Below are positions 13,725 to 20,409 of a stretch of DNA of 20,857 bases, in pieces. The DNA is from Holophagae bacterium (GTDB lineage Bacteria > Acidobacteriota > Thermoanaerobaculia > Thermoanaerobaculales > Sulfomarinibacteraceae): NCBI GenBank assembly GCA_030637505.1, contig DAOWGJ010000045.1:1-20857 (forward strand). The letters run 5' to 3'. Under the pieces are notes generated by a model. The model saw only the letters and a program-made list of their open reading frames with translations, ran no database searches and was not told the origin of the DNA. How positions within the stretch are numbered: the first letter of the stretch is position 1; each line of letters starts with the position of its first letter. A program made the position numbers and the translations under genes.

Positions 13725-13746
13725 GGGCAGACACAGGGGTCTGCCC
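13725..13746. repeat. GGGCAGAC palindrome, copy B of the GTAGGGGCGGAC family
   Basis: GGGCAGAC-ACAGGG-GTCTGCCC is a perfect 8-base stem, followed by CCTAC. It is a reversed, slightly changed version of the unit at 10994-11023 (GGGCAGAC in place of GGGCGGAC). It lies directly after the surE stop. Confidence 0.65.
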
Positions 13747-13766
13747 CTACAGATATCTAGCGAATC

Positions 13767-13792
13767 GTAGGGGCGGACCCCCGTGTCCGCCC
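13767..13792. repeat. GTAGGGGCGGAC palindrome, copy C
   Basis: GTAGGGGCGGAC repeats copy A exactly on its left side; GGGCGGAC pairs with GTCCGCCC around the loop CCCCGT. Copies B and C together form a head-to-head pair separated by about 20 bases, a common arrangement for REP-like elements. Confidence 0.7.
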
Positions 13793-13821
13793 TTGTTGGA
13801 CTGACTGCTTCGATCCATGTC

Positions 13822-13845
13822 CAGCCTCCCAGCCTCCCAGCCTCC
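13822..13845 (+). repeat. Tandem CAGCCTCC repeat, three units
   Basis: CAGCCTCC is repeated three times without change. Read on the other strand (GGAGGCTG) it resembles the GCTGGGA-type decamer repeats found behind two other genes here. It lies just before the promoter of the TPR gene. Confidence 0.6.
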
Positions 13846-13857
13846 CACCTTCCTTCA

Positions 13858-13886
13858 TTGACACCGGGCCTCGTCAGACCTAGAGT
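13858..13886 (+). promoter_or_regulatory. Sigma-70-type promoter for the TPR-phosphorylase pair
   Basis: TTGACA (13858-13863), a 17-base spacer and TAGAGT (13881-13886) give a good housekeeping-type promoter, about 60 bases before the ATG at 13949. Confidence 0.65.
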
Positions 13887-13948
13887 ACTCACCCCTGTGG
13901 GGTTGGTTTGGCGTCTTTTTCGGGGCCGGATCGTTCAAGGAGGAGTGA

Positions 13949-14629
13949 ATGGGTCGTCGTATTACCCGTAAGCAAATGAAACAAGACGAATTCGTCTCGA
14001 CAATGGATCAATTGATCCGTCGATTCGGCGAGTACTGGAAAGTAGCATTGGCCGGCCTCGTCGCCGTTTTGGTCATCGTCTTCATCTGGTGGATGATCGG
14101 ACAGTGGTCCGGCAAGCAGGCAGACGCCGCCTCGGAAAAGCTCAGTCAGGTCGTTACCGCCTACCAAGAGGCCGTTGCCCGGGGAGGCGCCACCGACCTT
14201 TCAAAGGCGGAAGCCGGCTTTGCCGAGGTGATCGAAGAGTACGGCCGGTCCGGCCAGGCCGATGTCGCCAGGCTGTACCAGGCCCGAATCCAGTTGGGCC
14301 GCGGAGAGACCGACACTGCAAGAGCTACCCTGGTTCAGCTGGTCAACCGGCACAAGGACGATGCGATCGGCCGCCTGGCGGCGCTCGATCTCGTGCGGCT
14401 TCGTGCGGCCTCCGGCCAGGGCGCAGAAGTCGCCGCCGAGTTGGAGAAGATGGTGGTTGGCCGCAACACCCAGTTGCCTCGTGACGTCGCACTCTTCGAA
14501 CTCGGCGAGGTCTTTATTGCCGAACAGAAGCCGGATCAGGCTCGGGAGTACTTCCAGAAATTGGTCGATGAGTTCCCCGAGTCTCCATACGTCGCTCAGG
14601 CACGACAGAGACTGGGTGAACTGGGCTAA
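13949..14629 (+). CDS. Membrane-anchored tetratricopeptide-repeat protein (YfgM/BamD-like architecture)
   Basis: The 226-residue protein has a basic cytoplasmic start, one membrane span (about 31-51, KVALAGLVAVLVIVFIWWMI) and a periplasmic helical region with degenerate TPR units; the clearest is VALFELGEVFIAEQKPDQAR near residue 180, followed by EYFQKLVDEFPESPYVAQA. The arrangement resembles YfgM-type proteins, which assist periplasmic folding around the Sec translocon, and tol-pal-associated TPR proteins, but the match is by layout only. AAGGAGG precedes the ATG at 13949. The next gene, for a nucleoside phosphorylase, begins 16 bases after the stop, so they probably share a transcript, though no functional link is evident. 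Confidence 0.85.
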   Translation: MGRRITRKQMKQDEFVSTMDQLIRRFGEYWKVALAGLVAVLVIVFIWWMIGQWSGKQADAASEKLSQVVTAYQEAVARGGATDLSKAEAGFAEVIEEYGRSGQADVARLYQARIQLGRGETDTARATLVQLVNRHKDDAIGRLAALDLVRLRAASGQGAEVAAELEKMVVGRNTQLPRDVALFELGEVFIAEQKPDQAREYFQKLVDEFPESPYVAQARQRLGELG

Positions 14630-14644
14630 ACGCCCGGCGGCCGG

Positions 14645-15943
14645 ATGACCTTTTCCGAGATCATCGCCAAAAAACGTGATGGTGAGAGCCTGACCCGGGA
14701 GGAGATCGCACTGTTCGTACGGGGCGCCGGCGATGGTGGTTTGCCTGCCGAGCAGCTCTCGGCCCTCCTGATGGCGATCTGCATTCGTGGGATGACCGCC
14801 GAGGAAACCGGCCGGCTGACCCAGGAGATGCTCCATTCCGGCGAGGCCTGGGCCCTGGCTGCCACCGTCCCCGAGGCAGTGGACAAACACTCCACCGGCG
14901 GAATCGGCGATACGGTGTCTCTGATATTTGCGCCTTTGATGGCGGCCGTCGGGGTCCCCGTCGCAATGATGGCCGGACGTGGCCTCGGCCACTCACAGGG
15001 CACCCTGGACAAGCTGGAGGCCATCCCGGGTTTCAGGGTGGATTGGGACCGCTCAGGCATGATTGGCCTGCTGGAACAGTGCGGTGCCGCCGTGGTCGCT
15101 CAGACCGACAATATCGCGCCGGCAGACCGGACCCTCTACGCCCTGCGTGATATCACCGCCACCGTGCCCTCTCTGCCTCTGATCGTCTCCTCGATCATGT
15201 CCAAGAAGCTGGCCCTGGGCGCCGGAACCCTGATCCTGGACGTCAAATGTGGCTCGGGCGCCTTCAGGAAGACCCTCGCTGAGGCGGTGGAACTGGCCGA
15301 AGCTCTACGGTCCGTCGCTCGAAGCGCCGGCGTCGCATGCGAAGCTCTGGTCACTGAAATGGACCAACCCCTCGGACCGGCCCTGGGTACTGCCTGTGAG
15401 GTCCGGGAGGCGATCGAGATCCTCGAGGGCCGCGGTTCGGCGCCGTTGCGTGAGGTCACCCTTCGGTTGGCCGAGGAGGCGTTGGTTCTGTGCGGGCGCG
15501 ACCGGGCCAGGGCGCGAGCAGGCCTTGAGAAGGCCCTGGACGACGGATCTGCGGCGGCGGCGTGGGAGGCCTTTGTTCGAGCTCACGGCGGCGATCCGGA
15601 TCCCGGTCTCCTGCCTCGACCTCGGCGGGTTGTGGACATCCTGGCCGAAGACTCGGGTCGCTTGACGGCGGTTGACGGGGAGGACCTCGGGCGGGCAGCT
15701 GTCGAGGTCGGAGCCGGTCGGCGCCGGCTGGACGAAGAAATCGACGACGCCGGGGGGATCGAGGTTCTGGTCCGGCTGGGGGACTCCATCGAGCCTGGCC
15801 GACCCGTGGCCCGAGTCCTTCTGGGCCATCGCCCGGTCGATGAGCCGGCCGTTATCGCCAAGGTCCGCGGAGCCTTCACCATCACCGAGACCGATGCCGA
15901 CCTGCCGCCACTGGTTTACGGAACCCCGGAGCAGGTTGGTTAG
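14645..15943 (+). CDS. deoA: Thymidine / pyrimidine-nucleoside phosphorylase
   Basis: The 432-residue enzyme shows the family signature: VDKHSTGGIGDTVSLIFAPL (79-98, phosphate-binding KHSTGG at 81-86), AGRGLGHSQGTLDKLEAIPG (110-129), YALRD and SSIMSKKLA (substrate-binding Arg, Ser and Lys), and a C-terminal beta-barrel domain. It splits thymidine, deoxyuridine or uridine with phosphate into the base and (deoxy)ribose-1-phosphate in the cytoplasm, feeding pyrimidine salvage. Length and motifs fit both thymidine phosphorylase and the broader pyrimidine-nucleoside phosphorylase; I cannot separate them. The usual GHTGG reads GHSQG here. No clear Shine-Dalgarno precedes the ATG, and the 15-base gap to the TPR gene suggests coupling. 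Nearby exported SurE would supply nucleosides. Confidence 0.93.
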   Translation: MTFSEIIAKKRDGESLTREEIALFVRGAGDGGLPAEQLSALLMAICIRGMTAEETGRLTQEMLHSGEAWALAATVPEAVDKHSTGGIGDTVSLIFAPLMAAVGVPVAMMAGRGLGHSQGTLDKLEAIPGFRVDWDRSGMIGLLEQCGAAVVAQTDNIAPADRTLYALRDITATVPSLPLIVSSIMSKKLALGAGTLILDVKCGSGAFRKTLAEAVELAEALRSVARSAGVACEALVTEMDQPLGPALGTACEVREAIEILEGRGSAPLREVTLRLAEEALVLCGRDRARARAGLEKALDDGSAAAAWEAFVRAHGGDPDPGLLPRPRRVVDILAEDSGRLTAVDGEDLGRAAVEVGAGRRRLDEEIDDAGGIEVLVRLGDSIEPGRPVARVLLGHRPVDEPAVIAKVRGAFTITETDADLPPLVYGTPEQVG

Positions 15944-15978
15944 GCACTTACCAATGAGATTCCACGGAAGAAGGCAAG

Positions 15979-16081
15979 AAAGCTGTTAGCTATTAGCCGT
16001 TAGCTGTTAGCAAGACCGCTTTTCGGCTCTCGGATCTGCGGTTTCTGAGCTAACCGCTAAAAGCTAATTGCTAACAGCTCC
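15979..16081. repeat. Inverted repeat with AGCTGTTAGC arms
   Basis: AGCTGTTAGCTATTAGCC (from about 15981) continues to GCTGTTAGC and is answered by GCTAACCGC...GCTAACAGCT ending near 16080, giving imperfect 31-base arms around a loop of about 37 bases. The arms are themselves built of AGCTNNTAGC-like words. This looks like another dispersed palindromic element; it may also end the phosphorylase transcript, though no T-tract follows. Confidence 0.6.
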
Positions 16082-16124
16082 CGGCCGGGCCGCCCGAGTC
16101 TCTTTTGATTCCGGATCCCCCGGG

Positions 16125-16153
16125 TTGGTCACCCTCTCCAGACGTGCTACGGT
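16125..16153 (+). promoter_or_regulatory. Possible sigma-70-type promoter for the UDP-glucuronate decarboxylase gene
   Basis: TTGGTC (16125-16130), a 17-base spacer and TACGGT (16148-16153) lie just before the GGAGGAG ribosome-binding sequence. Both hexamers are imperfect, but TACGGT recurs as the -10 of the probable apbE promoter. Confidence 0.4.
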
Positions 16154-16170
16154 TCCGCCGCGGAGGAGAG

Positions 16171-17112
16171 ATGAGCGAAAAGAAAAGAGCGTTGGTGACC
16201 GGCGGGGCTGGGTTTTTGGGATCGCATTTGTGCGAGCGTTTGCTCGGCGAGGGTCTCGAGGTCGTCTGCATGGACAATCTGATCACCGGGGCCGTGGAAA
16301 ATATTGAGCATCTGTTCGGGCGGGACGGCTTTGTTTTCGTCAAGTATGACGTGACCAACTTCATCGATGTTCCGGGACGGCTGGACTACATCCTGCACTT
16401 CGCCTCGCCGGCCTCGCCGATTGACTACCTCAAACTGCCGATCCAGACCCTCAAGGTCGGATCCCTGGGCACGCACAAAGCCCTTGGCCTCGCCAAAGCC
16501 AAGGGGGCCAGATTCCTACTGGCTTCGACGTCGGAGACCTATGGCGATCCCCTGGTTCATCCTCAGCCGGAAGACTACTGGGGCAACGTCAATCCCGTCG
16601 GGCCGCGGGGTGTCTACGACGAGGCCAAGCGGTTCGCCGAGGCGATTACGATGGCCTATCACCGTCACCACGGCGTCGATACCCGAATCGTCAGAATTTT
16701 CAATACCTACGGGCCCAGGATGCGGGCCGGAGACGGGCGGGTCGTGCCGACCTTCATTAACCAGGCTCTGGGCGATGAGGCGCTGACGTGTTTTGGCGAC
16801 GGCTCACAGACTCGTTCGTTCTGCTATGTCGACGATTTGATTGAGGGTATCTACCGATTGCTGCTCTCGGACCACGTCTTGCCTGTGAACATTGGTAACC
16901 CGGCGGAGATGACGGTCCTGCAGTTTGCCGAGGAGATCGTTCGTCTGACCGGGTCCGCATCCAAAATCGTTTTTACGGAGCTGCCGGTTGACGATCCCAA
17001 GGTTCGTCAACCTGATATCACCAGGGCTCGTGCAGTGTTGGGCTGGGAGCCCCAGGTTTCGTTGGAACAGGGATTGCGGCGCGTGATTGATTACTTTTCA
17101 GCGAGGCGCTGA
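16171..17112 (+). CDS. UDP-glucuronate decarboxylase (UDP-xylose synthase), extended SDR family
   Basis: The 313-residue protein starts with the NAD-binding Rossmann motif TGGAGFLGSH (10-19) and has the hallmark segments of UDP-xylose synthases: HFASPASPIDY (76-86), STSETYGDPLVHPQPEDYWG (119-138) and NPVGPRGVYDEAKRFAEA (141-158) with catalytic Tyr149 and Lys153. It converts UDP-glucuronate to UDP-xylose in the cytoplasm with bound NAD, supplying xylose for surface polysaccharide or glycan. The near-identity of these segments to the textbook family leaves little doubt. GGAGGAG precedes the ATG at 16171; the upstream in-frame start at 16105 overlaps a probable promoter. No glycosyltransferase lies nearby, and it appears to be a single-gene unit ended by the terminator at 17200-17221. 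Confidence 0.93.
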   Translation: MSEKKRALVTGGAGFLGSHLCERLLGEGLEVVCMDNLITGAVENIEHLFGRDGFVFVKYDVTNFIDVPGRLDYILHFASPASPIDYLKLPIQTLKVGSLGTHKALGLAKAKGARFLLASTSETYGDPLVHPQPEDYWGNVNPVGPRGVYDEAKRFAEAITMAYHRHHGVDTRIVRIFNTYGPRMRAGDGRVVPTFINQALGDEALTCFGDGSQTRSFCYVDDLIEGIYRLLLSDHVLPVNIGNPAEMTVLQFAEEIVRLTGSASKIVFTELPVDDPKVRQPDITRARAVLGWEPQVSLEQGLRRVIDYFSARR

Positions 17113-17199
17113 AGTAGGAAAGAGGGGGAGCATGGGAGAGGGGGGGAGAGAGCGCGTTTGAACGGTGTCGTGGGGGCAGAAAATATCGAGTGATAATGG

Positions 17200-17221
17200 C
17201 AGGCTTCCGGCCTGTTTTTTT
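17200..17221 (+). terminator. Rho-independent terminator after the UDP-xylose synthase gene
   Basis: CAGGC-TTCCG-GCCTG forms a 5-base stem, extended by G-T wobbles, followed at once by seven T residues (17215-17221). It is the only classic intrinsic terminator I find in the window. Confidence 0.7.
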
Positions 17222-17228
17222 GTGGAGC

Positions 17229-17246
17229 GTGGATTTCCAAATCCGC
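17229..17246. repeat. Short palindrome GTGGATTT-CC-AAATCCGC
   Basis: An 8-base stem (one T-G wobble) with a 2-base centre lies between the terminator and the next promoter. GGATTTCCAAATCC-type hairpins recur in some genomes. It could be a regulator site or a remnant of a dispersed repeat. Confidence 0.4.
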
Positions 17247-17270
17247 ATCAGCGCTGAGTGTTAACCACAC

Positions 17271-17299
17271 TTGACAATCTATGAAGCCTTGTGTACGGT
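17271..17299 (+). promoter_or_regulatory. Sigma-70-type promoter for the apbE-porin-flavoprotein operon
   Basis: TTGACA (17271-17276), a 17-base spacer and TACGGT (17294-17299) would start transcription near 17306. This places the in-frame ATG at 17281 upstream of the transcript and supports translation from GTG at 17356, which follows AAGGTGG. Confidence 0.6.
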
Positions 17300-17355
17300 G
17301 CGTTTCGATAAGAAACTGGACACAGTCTCAGTTTCAAGAAACCAAGGTGGACAGT

Positions 17356-18378
17356 GTGATCAATCAGTTGCGAACAATCGGAAGAGCCGGATGGTGGTCA
17401 GGTTTTATCGTGCTTTTCGCATTTGCCTGTGTTTCTCGAGCCGAGGCTGTCGAAGTGCTGCGAGAGGTGATGGCGATGGGGACCCGTCTTGAGGTGTCGG
17501 TCACAGCCCAAGCCTCAGATGATGCCTGGCGGGGGTCTGAAGCTGCGGTCCAGGCAGTGGAGGAGGTCGAGGGGAGATTATCGACCTGGCGCGAGGACAG
17601 TGATGTCTCTCGGATCAACCGGGCCGGCATCGGTCGATGGGTCGAGGTGTCTCCGAAGACCGTGAAAGATCTGTCATCCGCCGTCTCGTGGAGCAGAATT
17701 ACCGGAGGGGCCTTCCACCCGGGAATGGGCGCGCTGGTTGGGGCATGGTTGAGGCTGGATATGGGCCGTCTTCCGAAAACTCATGAGATCGAAGAGCTGT
17801 GGGCCGCCACGAGTCTGGAAAGCCTCCAGGTCGAGTGTGAACGGGTGCGGCGGATGCATCGCCTCTTCCGATTGGATACAGGGGCCTTCGGCAAGGGTGT
17901 CGCCCTGAGGGAGGCGGCCGGTGCGGCCCTCGAGGCAGGAGCCACCTGTGTTGATCTCAATTTTGGTGGTCAACTGATGCGTGCGGGTCGTTGTGGAGAT
18001 GTCCGTGTTTCGATCGCCGATCCTCGGGACAGGTGGTCCGGCGTTACGGCCTGCCGGCTGGTAACCGGGAGCTTGGCGACGTCGGGGAACTCCCAGCGGG
18101 GGATCACGGTCGGGACCGACCGGATCGGCCACATCATCGATCCTCGTACCGGTAGCCCCAGCCGTTTTGAGGGCAGCGTGACGGTGGTGGCTTCAGACCC
18201 CGTCGCTGCAGATAGCCTTTCGACGGCCTTGTTCGTCATGGGGCCGGAGGCCGGGAGGGCCTGGATCCGGTCCCACCCAACCCTCGACGTCCATGCCCTG
18301 TGGGTCTCCGGCGATGGCGAGGTCTTATGGGCGACACCTGGATTTCCGGAGTCCACGATTCAAATGGGAGGAAATTGA
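17356..18378 (+). CDS. apbE: ApbE-family FAD:protein FMN transferase, exported
   Basis: From GTG 17356 the product is 340 residues. A basic start and hydrophobic run (GWWSGFIVLFAFACVSRAEA) form a signal peptide; the Cys in FAC could alternatively make it a lipoprotein. ApbE landmarks follow: AMGTRLEV (MGT at 41-43), TGGAFHPGMGAL (about 116), GAFGKGVA (176), DLNFGGQ (about 200-206), HIIDPRTG (259-266) and ADSLSTALFVMG (285-296) with the metal-binding Asp/Thr. The enzyme splits FAD and attaches FMN to Ser or Thr of target proteins in the periplasm; a protein with a TGAT motif is encoded two genes downstream. GTG is preferred over ATG 17281 because AAGGTGG precedes it, the signal peptide then starts cleanly and the promoter lies between the two. 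The stop overlaps the porin ATG by one base. Confidence 0.92.
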   Translation: MINQLRTIGRAGWWSGFIVLFAFACVSRAEAVEVLREVMAMGTRLEVSVTAQASDDAWRGSEAAVQAVEEVEGRLSTWREDSDVSRINRAGIGRWVEVSPKTVKDLSSAVSWSRITGGAFHPGMGALVGAWLRLDMGRLPKTHEIEELWAATSLESLQVECERVRRMHRLFRLDTGAFGKGVALREAAGAALEAGATCVDLNFGGQLMRAGRCGDVRVSIADPRDRWSGVTACRLVTGSLATSGNSQRGITVGTDRIGHIIDPRTGSPSRFEGSVTVVASDPVAADSLSTALFVMGPEAGRAWIRSHPTLDVHALWVSGDGEVLWATPGFPESTIQMGGN

Positions 18379-19742
18379 TGGGAATGAGACAGTTGACCCG
18401 ATGTTGTGCGGTCGTTGTGTTCATGCTCGCGTCATCGGCGACGTGGGCACAAGAGCCCCCGGTGACGGTCGAGGATCTGGAAGTGCGCGTCAAGCAGCTC
18501 GAATCAGCGCTTGCGGAACTCAGGGGGGCCGGTCCGAGGGAGGAGCGCCTCGAGGAACTGGCTCGACAGATCGAGATTCTGGCTGCGGAACTGGAAGATC
18601 TCCGAGTCGGGGAGGCGATCGTCGCCGAGGCATCGACCTCCCTGTACGGTCTGGGCCCTGGCGCCTCCAAGGTCTATCGGACCGAACGAGGCGTTTCGAT
18701 CGGTGGATATGGCGAGTGGTTGGGATCGTTTTACGACGGGGAGGATCAGTCCGGTGATCCCTCGGGGACGACCGACACGTTGGACGACCTTCGTGCGGTG
18801 ATTTACCTGGGCTACAAGTTCTCCGACCGGTGGCTGCTCAATACGGAAATCGAATTTGAGCACGCATCGACCTCGAAAAGCGGGGAGGCGTCCGTGGAAT
18901 TTGCCTACCTGGACTACCTGTGGCGGGAATCTCTCGGCATTCGGGCCGGTCTGATCCTTGTGCCAATGGGGTTTATCAACGAGATGCATGAACCGACGAC
19001 CTATCTCGGCGCCAATCGACCGGAGACCGAGCGTCGGATCATTCCGTCGACCTGGAGGGAAAATGGGGCGGGGATCTTCGGTTCTTGGGGCGCCTTGAGC
19101 TACCGGACCTACATCCTCAACGGACTGGACGCTTCCGGATTTTCGGCCTCGGGTCTGCGCGGCGGCCGACAGAAGGGGTCCAAGGCCAAGGCCGAGGATC
19201 TTGCGTGGGTGGGGCGCCTGGATTGGGATCCCACGCCAGGATTGACCCTTGGCCTTTCGGCATGGGCCGGACAGTCGGGCCAGGATCTGAGGACCGACGC
19301 AGGCCGGGCGGTCGAGGTTCAGACGGTGATCTGGGAGGCCCATTTGGACTGGCGGTGGCGTGGTCTGGAGGTGCGGGGGCTGTGGGCCGAGGCGGAACTG
19401 GACGATGTGGCGGAGCTCAACAACGCACTGGGGCTCGAGGGCGCTTTTTCGGTCGGAGAACGTCTCGAAGGAGTTTATGTCCAGGTCGGTTGGGATCTGT
19501 TGGCCGGTCGAAAGGGGCAGAAGGCGCTGATCCCGTTTTTCCGGTGGGAGGATTTGGATACGCAGGCAAGGGTTCCGGACGGCTGGTGGGCCGACCCGGC
19601 AAACCGAGCGGAGATTCTCACATTGGGTCTGTCGTACAAGCCGCTGGAACAGATCGTCGTCAAGGTGGACTGGCAACAGGTGGACAACGGTGCGTCGACC
19701 GGGATCGACCGCTTCAGCCTGGGGCTGGGCTATGTGTTCTGA
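18378..19742 (+). CDS. Outer-membrane porin-like beta-barrel protein with coiled-coil N-terminus
   Basis: The 454-residue protein has a signal peptide (MGMRQLTRCCAVVVFMLASS followed by ATWA, cut before QE), a charged heptad-like helix (about residues 28-72, VEDLEVRVKQLESALAELRG and onward), then about 370 residues of alternating amphipathic strands rich in Gly, Trp and Tyr (GYGEWLGSFYDG, AVIYLGYKFSDRWLLNTEIE, FAYLDYLW, AHLDWRWRGLEVRGLWAE). It ends in SLGLGYVF, with the terminal aromatic residue expected for barrel insertion. This resembles phosphate-selective-type or DUF3138-like porins, but I cannot name the family. Placement between the FMN transferase and the exported FMN-binding protein is unusual and suggests a role tied to periplasmic redox chemistry. 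The ATG at 18378 has GGAGG six bases upstream and overlaps the apbE stop. Confidence 0.85.
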   Translation: MGMRQLTRCCAVVVFMLASSATWAQEPPVTVEDLEVRVKQLESALAELRGAGPREERLEELARQIEILAAELEDLRVGEAIVAEASTSLYGLGPGASKVYRTERGVSIGGYGEWLGSFYDGEDQSGDPSGTTDTLDDLRAVIYLGYKFSDRWLLNTEIEFEHASTSKSGEASVEFAYLDYLWRESLGIRAGLILVPMGFINEMHEPTTYLGANRPETERRIIPSTWRENGAGIFGSWGALSYRTYILNGLDASGFSASGLRGGRQKGSKAKAEDLAWVGRLDWDPTPGLTLGLSAWAGQSGQDLRTDAGRAVEVQTVIWEAHLDWRWRGLEVRGLWAEAELDDVAELNNALGLEGAFSVGERLEGVYVQVGWDLLAGRKGQKALIPFFRWEDLDTQARVPDGWWADPANRAEILTLGLSYKPLEQIVVKVDWQQVDNGASTGIDRFSLGLGYVF

Positions 19743-19770
19743 GAGAGGAGTCTGCAGCTCTGTCAGAAAT

Positions 19771-19800
19771 AGCCACAAAAAGGCACAAAAAGGCACAATG
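19771..19800 (+). repeat. Tandem AGGCACAAAA repeat reaching the next start codon
   Basis: AGCCACAAAA-AGGCACAAAA-AGGCACAATG is three 10-base units with small changes; the last includes the candidate ATG of the FMN-binding protein. Such CACAAAAAGGCACAAAA stretches occur as dispersed repeats in many genomes. No Shine-Dalgarno is visible within it. Confidence 0.6.
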
Positions 19801-20409
19801 AAGGAGTCCAGGGCGACTCTCTTCTTCTCGTTCCTCGAAGTCATCCGCACTATCCCTCGGAGGGCGGCATTGGGTTTACAGGCCGGGCCTCTATTTCTCA
19901 TTGCGCCGGCACTGTTGTCCTCGGTAGTTGGTGCCGCCGACCTGCCGTCGGTCGAACAGGCTCTTCGATTGGCTTTCCCCGGAGCCAAGGTCAGCCGGGA
20001 GAGCCTGTTCCTCACGGCGGAACAATTGGAGGCGGTTGCGGACCGCTCGGGGGCCGATGGGCAGCGGGCCCTGGTGACACGGTTTACCCTGAGGGAGGGG
20101 GGGCGAGTGGTCGGCTGGGCCTATCTGGACACCCACCGGGTCCGGACACTCCCTGAAACGTTGGTGGTCATGATCGATGAGAAGGGGAGGGTTCGGCGCG
20201 TGGAGGTCGTGGCCTTCAGGGAGCCTCCGGAATACCTTCCGCCGCGGCGATGGTATGCACAGTTCGACGGCCGGGCTCTCGATGGGGAACTGGACCTCAA
20301 GACCGGCATCCACGCGATGACCGGGGCCACCCTGAGCGTGAGGGCGGCGACCGATGCTGTCCGGCGTGCACTGGCGGTTCACGCCGTCATCCAACAAGGA
20401 TCCCGATGA
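19798..20409 (+). CDS. Exported FMN-binding-domain protein with TGAT flavinylation motif
   Basis: The product (203 residues from ATG 19798) has a hydrophobic export segment (about 25-46, LGLQAGPLFLIAPALLSSVV then GA) and a small FMN-binding domain. The motif HAMTGATLS places Thr178 as the residue to which ApbE would link FMN; the acidic residue common four positions before the TGAT Ser/Thr is His here. Preceding strands (VVGWAYLDTHRVRTLPETLVV and RVRRVEVVAFREPPEY) fit the FMN-binding fold of NqrC/RnfG-type proteins. It should be a periplasmic one- or two-electron carrier. ATG 19798 lacks a ribosome-binding site and sits in a tandem repeat; TTG 19870 follows CGGAGGG at good spacing and would give a cleaner signal peptide (179 residues), so it may be the true start. 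The stop overlaps the next ATG (ATGA). Confidence 0.85.
   Translation: MKESRATLFFSFLEVIRTIPRRAALGLQAGPLFLIAPALLSSVVGAADLPSVEQALRLAFPGAKVSRESLFLTAEQLEAVADRSGADGQRALVTRFTLREGGRVVGWAYLDTHRVRTLPETLVVMIDEKGRVRRVEVVAFREPPEYLPPRRWYAQFDGRALDGELDLKTGIHAMTGATLSVRAATDAVRRALAVHAVIQQGSR

Noticed and set aside
12960..13892. 310-codon minus-strand frame opposite surE
   Set aside because: surE on the plus strand has all catalytic motifs; this frame has none and no start signal.
6633..16170. CRISPR array made from the intergenic repeats
   Set aside because: The repeats are few, far apart, of different families and without regular spacers, and no cas gene is present.
17198..17212. TGGCAGG-CTTC-CGGC, resembling a sigma-54 promoter with correct GG/GC spacing
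   Set aside because: The -12 element lacks TTGC, and the same bases form the stem of an intrinsic terminator followed by seven T residues.
17281..17355. ATG at 17281 as the apbE start
   Set aside because: It lies between the -35 and -10 of the probable promoter and adds a Cys/Arg-rich stretch before the signal peptide; GTG 17356 has a ribosome-binding site.
18504..20015. 503-codon minus-strand frame opposite the porin and the FMN-binding gene
   Set aside because: Pro/Arg/Gln-rich with no recognisable domain; the plus strand carries signal peptides, overlapping starts and family motifs.
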